Of a stretch of 64,000 bases of DNA, positions 60,900 to 64,000 are shown piece by piece (position 1 is the stretch's first letter; every line of letters begins with the position of its first letter). This stretch comes from Stentor roeselii (taxonomy: Eukaryota > Ciliophora > Heterotrichea > Heterotrichida > Stentoridae), in contig RSEH01000131.1 in the NCBI GenBank assembly GCA_006503475.1, forward strand, positions 62,001 to 126,000, read 5' to 3'. The notes below the pieces were generated by a model, which was given only the letters and a program-made list of their open reading frames with translations, ran no database searches and was not told where the DNA came from. The position numbers and the translations under genes were made by a program.

Positions 60900-61395
60900 A
60901 AAGGTTTCCTGTATTCCTACTTTTCTTGGTTTCCTCCCTATGGACAGGCAGTTCAGAATTGTTAAGCCTTATATTAAAATATATATCAAGATGCAGATTT
61001 GACAGCTACTCGGTAGCCTGATCTAAGTTACAAAGATAAAACAAGACCGAGATTTTAGTAGAACTCTTAGAAAAAGTGAAGAATCTTGGATTTGCTTAGC
61101 TTAAGTGTACTGAAGAGCCATAAATCAAGAAAAATTTGTGAAAATAGGAGAAAATTTAAGGAAATATATATACACAAATCAAGCAAACCATGGATATTTA
61201 AGAGAGAGGAGATATTGTTGGCAAGATTTGAAAGTTTACTGCCAGGTCTTAGCCATCGAAGTTGATAGACTGTTTGGACAAGTCTATGGAATTGACATTG
61301 AGACTATTTCAGTAATCAATAATCAACTTCTAGAAATTCAAAAAGCTTTTACAAAAACTCAAGTAATTTCTTTAAATACTCAAGCCTTTCACTGA
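60900..61395 (+). pseudogene. Decayed gene of unknown family
   Basis: One plus-strand frame reads like protein over about 165 codons but carries four stops: it includes FLPMDRQFRIVKPYIKIYIK, RTLRKSEESWICLA and then an open 86-codon end (WQDLKVYCQVLAIEVDRLFG, INNQLLEIQKAF) to a TGA at 61393-61395. No ATG opens the last part. One GT-AG stretch of 15 nt (60996 or so, in the GGTAGCC region) could remove one stop but not the others. I do not recognise the family. A recent pseudogene is the best reading. Confidence 0.45.
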
Positions 61396-64000
61396 TATCT
61401 TTTTGCGATGTGCTTATCTTATTTGTGATGTAGCTTTTCTTCAATTAATCCAGATATGCAGAATATTACTTTGAATATGCAAATTATTCAATTAACCAAA
61501 TAAATCGAACTGTATACTAATTGAATATGCGAAGCTGCTTAGAAAGACGATAAATTTATAATTGGTATACAGTGTCCTAATTGATACATATACTAAACCT
61601 GAACATATTTTCTAAAACAAAATTAATTACAAATCAACTCGTTTTATTTATATTCAATAACATTTAATTTATCCTTATCTTAGGTCTTATCATTTATTTT
61701 TTCAAAAGTTTTATTGAAATTTTCGAGCCTCATACCAAGACATAGCAGATGTCAACAAAAATACCTGAACAATTTGGATGATCTTCTCAAACAAATTCCA
61801 AATTTTGAAAGCTCAAATGAAGCTTGAAAAATAATACTTTTTTTAAGGTCTTTATCATTTAGAAAATCATCAAATTTACCAATCTCCTCCTTAATATTTA
61901 TCTATAGGTCTTTCTATAGATATTTTATTTCAATTTATGTCATTATAGGGCTCAACCTTTAATTTGTATAAATATCTATGCACTGCCTATTTTACAAATC
62001 GGGTTTGTTATGTGACCACATCATCTTGAAGTTGTTTTATCTTCTTTCTTTCTTAAAACAACAATTTCATGGCCTTTTCTATCTAAATCACAACTTCACT
62101 ATCGTTTAAAGAAAAATCCTTAGCAATTTGTGAGGTAATTTTTATTCTTCAGGGTTTTTCTAATTTCACTAGCAAGCTCAGCTTAATTATAGAAGACTTT
62201 CATTGTATTGTACCTTGTAAATCACTTACTTCGCAAACCGTTAATATATTTTAAAATTTTTTAATGGATTTCCAATTGAATATTATTTAATTGTTGAGGG
62301 GTAAGAGAGTGATGAATTCAGGTATTCTATTCTCGACATGTGACTCAGCTTCATGAGAATCTGGCTGGGCTTATTATAAAGAGATCTCAAAGGCTATAAT
62401 CTTCTTTTTATTTATTCTGTGAACCTTTTGAGCCAAACATGAGAGGAGTAAATTGGTTTTGATAAAACTCGTCTAAGACTTGAGTCAAAAGGGAAAATGT
62501 AGTTAAAGTCCAACTTCAAGGTTGCCAGGCACGCTTTGGCTAATCAAATGCATTTTTATCTTGAGATGGTCTAAGATAGATTATTTCTCATAAGTAGAGC
62601 TTTTTTTGCTTAAACATCTTGAACAGACAGAATATTTTAACTTATGAGGAAAAGAATTTCTATTAATTATTCTATATTTATATGAAATATAAACAAAGTA
62701 CTTTTTTGAAATTTGCTTATTTTATTTCACCTTTCTTCAATTTTTTGAAATATTTTATTTTTGAAAATTTTCGTAATTTCTCTAGTTTTCAACTAAAAGT
62801 TTTTTTGTTTTTTTCAAGTTTTAATGATTTGGTCTCATCGAAACCTGAGTTATGCAAGCTTTTCTGTACTATTCAATTTTTACTAGGGATTTTACAATTT
62901 AAATAAAACCAGGAGGAAGTTCCTTCGAGTTTTAGCTCATATTCGAGAATTTTTTCTTATTTTCATCTAATCTCGCTTCTTTCAGCTCAATTATCTGAGC
63001 CAGAATTAGTCATATAATGCGACTCATAAGTATCTGTGCTCAAATTAAGAACCTTTTATTTAAAGCCCTGATAATAAATGAATGCGGCTTAGCATTAGTT
63101 CTATGAATTTATTACTAATTAAGGGATTTTTTTATATATAAGTGTTTGAGAACTCTTTCTTCTTGATTTACTACTGTTTCGTTGATTGACACTTTTTTTT
63201 TGTAAAACTTTAAAATATCTATGTCAAGCTGAAATGCCCCAAACAACAGAATCATTCCGAATTGATTTAAGACACAAAAATATTCAGTGAATTAATAGAT
63301 TAAAGTATGTAAATTTGAGGATTAGATTGACTTTGATCATGTTAAGCAAGTCTAAATGTTTTTGGAGTAGATCTCATATAGATACTTTCACTGAATATTC
63401 TAAAATACTTAGTGCTTTTAATGGACTAAATACTGGTATTAGATTGATTTTCACGATTTTATGAAATTCAGACTAATAGTATTATTAGCTAATCTTATAA
63501 CCATGAATGGATGGATTAAGGTATTTCTATATCAAACTTTAAACGTTTAGCGAAATTTTTATGCTAATTAAATTCGATCATTTTATTATTTCTATTCATC
63601 TGAATGCTTTATTTACCATAAATTTTATTACTCTGAATAAATTGAAACTAAGAATTGAATTTCAGATTATAAGACTAAACATATTCATGATCTAAGACCA
63701 TAAAAATTTCTTTAACTTGAGTATATGATTGATATATGTTTTTCTATACTGGGAAAGGTGAAGACAATTCAGATTATATTTATTTTTTCTCTGAGTTTCT
63801 GAGATTTGGAAATTATATATGAATTTATTTTAATAAATGGATGCTTAGATTTTCAATTGAAACTTGTTTTAGAGTAGACATTTTCATCAAAGATATCAAA
63901 TTTTAAATTATAGTTAAGCTCGTCCAATATAATTTATTTTTTACATAATAAATGCAGTAAATACTCCATTTTGTTGAATCTCATCAATTATGCGATAGAA
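61396..64000. other. Gene-poor end of the window
   Basis: About 2.6 kb with no supported gene. On the minus strand, between about 63060 and 61850, several stretches read like protein but change frame and contain stops (for example EIRKTLKN, then ITSQIAKDFSLNDSEVVI). They may be remnants of old genes. A plus-strand frame at 62682-62906 is Phe-rich low complexity. The last 900 bases show nothing. Confidence 0.5.

Noticed and set aside
62682-62906. Plus-strand frame of 74 codons
   Set aside because: Its translation is low-complexity Phe, Leu, Lys and Ser, typical of chance frames in T-rich DNA, with no domain or start context.
61850-63060. The idea that TAA and TAG encode Gln in the minus-strand segments near the end
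   Set aside because: In several of these frames most stops are TAA or TAG and reading them as Gln looks smooth, but AT-rich DNA produces TAA and TAG about three times as often as TGA. All genes in the rest of the window end with TAA, TAG or TGA as normal stops.

Overview
The window looks like macronuclear DNA of a heterotrich ciliate, most likely Stentor or a close relative. The case rests on features visible in the sequence. Genes are AT-rich and very tightly packed on both strands. TAA, TAG and TGA all end genes, so the standard code is in use. Proteins split between neighbouring reading frames or by in-frame stops become whole when a GT...AG segment of 15 nt is removed (eleven cases, plus one of 14 nt), and every one of these introns has an A six nucleotides from its 3' end. 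The combination of a standard code and 15-nt introns is known from Stentor coeruleus; the species call is an inference.

Layout. 0-9 kb: the end of a possible augmin subunit, a C2H2 protein, a CEP57-like coiled coil, a membrane protein with PX domains, a RING/TRAF protein, a membrane-anchored pepsin-like protease with four introns, and a GGA-like adaptor with an alpha-adaptin-type appendage. 9.5-19 kb: a membrane cyclic-nucleotide phosphodiesterase, UBR7, a coiled-coil protein, and a 1648-residue phosphodiesterase with many GAF domains. 19.6-28 kb: tRNA-Ser(AGA), several unrecognised genes, an EF-hand/C2-like protein and a CUE-domain protein that share a 34-bp promoter, and a 1.7-kb gap with a decayed WD40 gene. 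28-39.5 kb: a C2H2 protein, a double-CDGSH protein, SPT16 (FACT) without its N-lobe, a kelch/zinc-binding protein, a pseudokinase, CFAP100, an R2R3 Myb and a tiny lipid-anchored protein. 39.7-46.8 kb: an EDC4-like protein, a WD40-ankyrin-TRP channel fusion and a WD40 protein. 47-56.6 kb: a bacterial-type D-Ala-D-Ala carboxypeptidase, a PKA-like kinase, a LNR polytopic membrane protein, an unrecognised two-intron gene, a carbonic anhydrase lacking one zinc ligand, an EF-hand protein and Rab2.

57-64 kb is different. Genes become sparse and several look broken: a kinase with a one-base frame break, a lone WD40 fragment, a pair of duplicated PB1/RanBP2-finger genes of which one is degenerate, and stretches that read like protein but are interrupted by stops. 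The last 2.6 kb has no gene I can support.

There is no operon-like functional cluster. Recurrent themes are cyclic-nucleotide signalling (two phosphodiesterases and a PKA-like kinase), cilia and microtubules (CFAP100, CEP57-like, possible HAUS4) and membrane traffic (PX protein, adaptor, Rab2). The most novel items are the WD40-TRP fusion channel, the 14-nt intron, the multi-GAF phosphodiesterase, the GGA-like protein with an alpha-type ear and the carboxypeptidase of bacterial origin.
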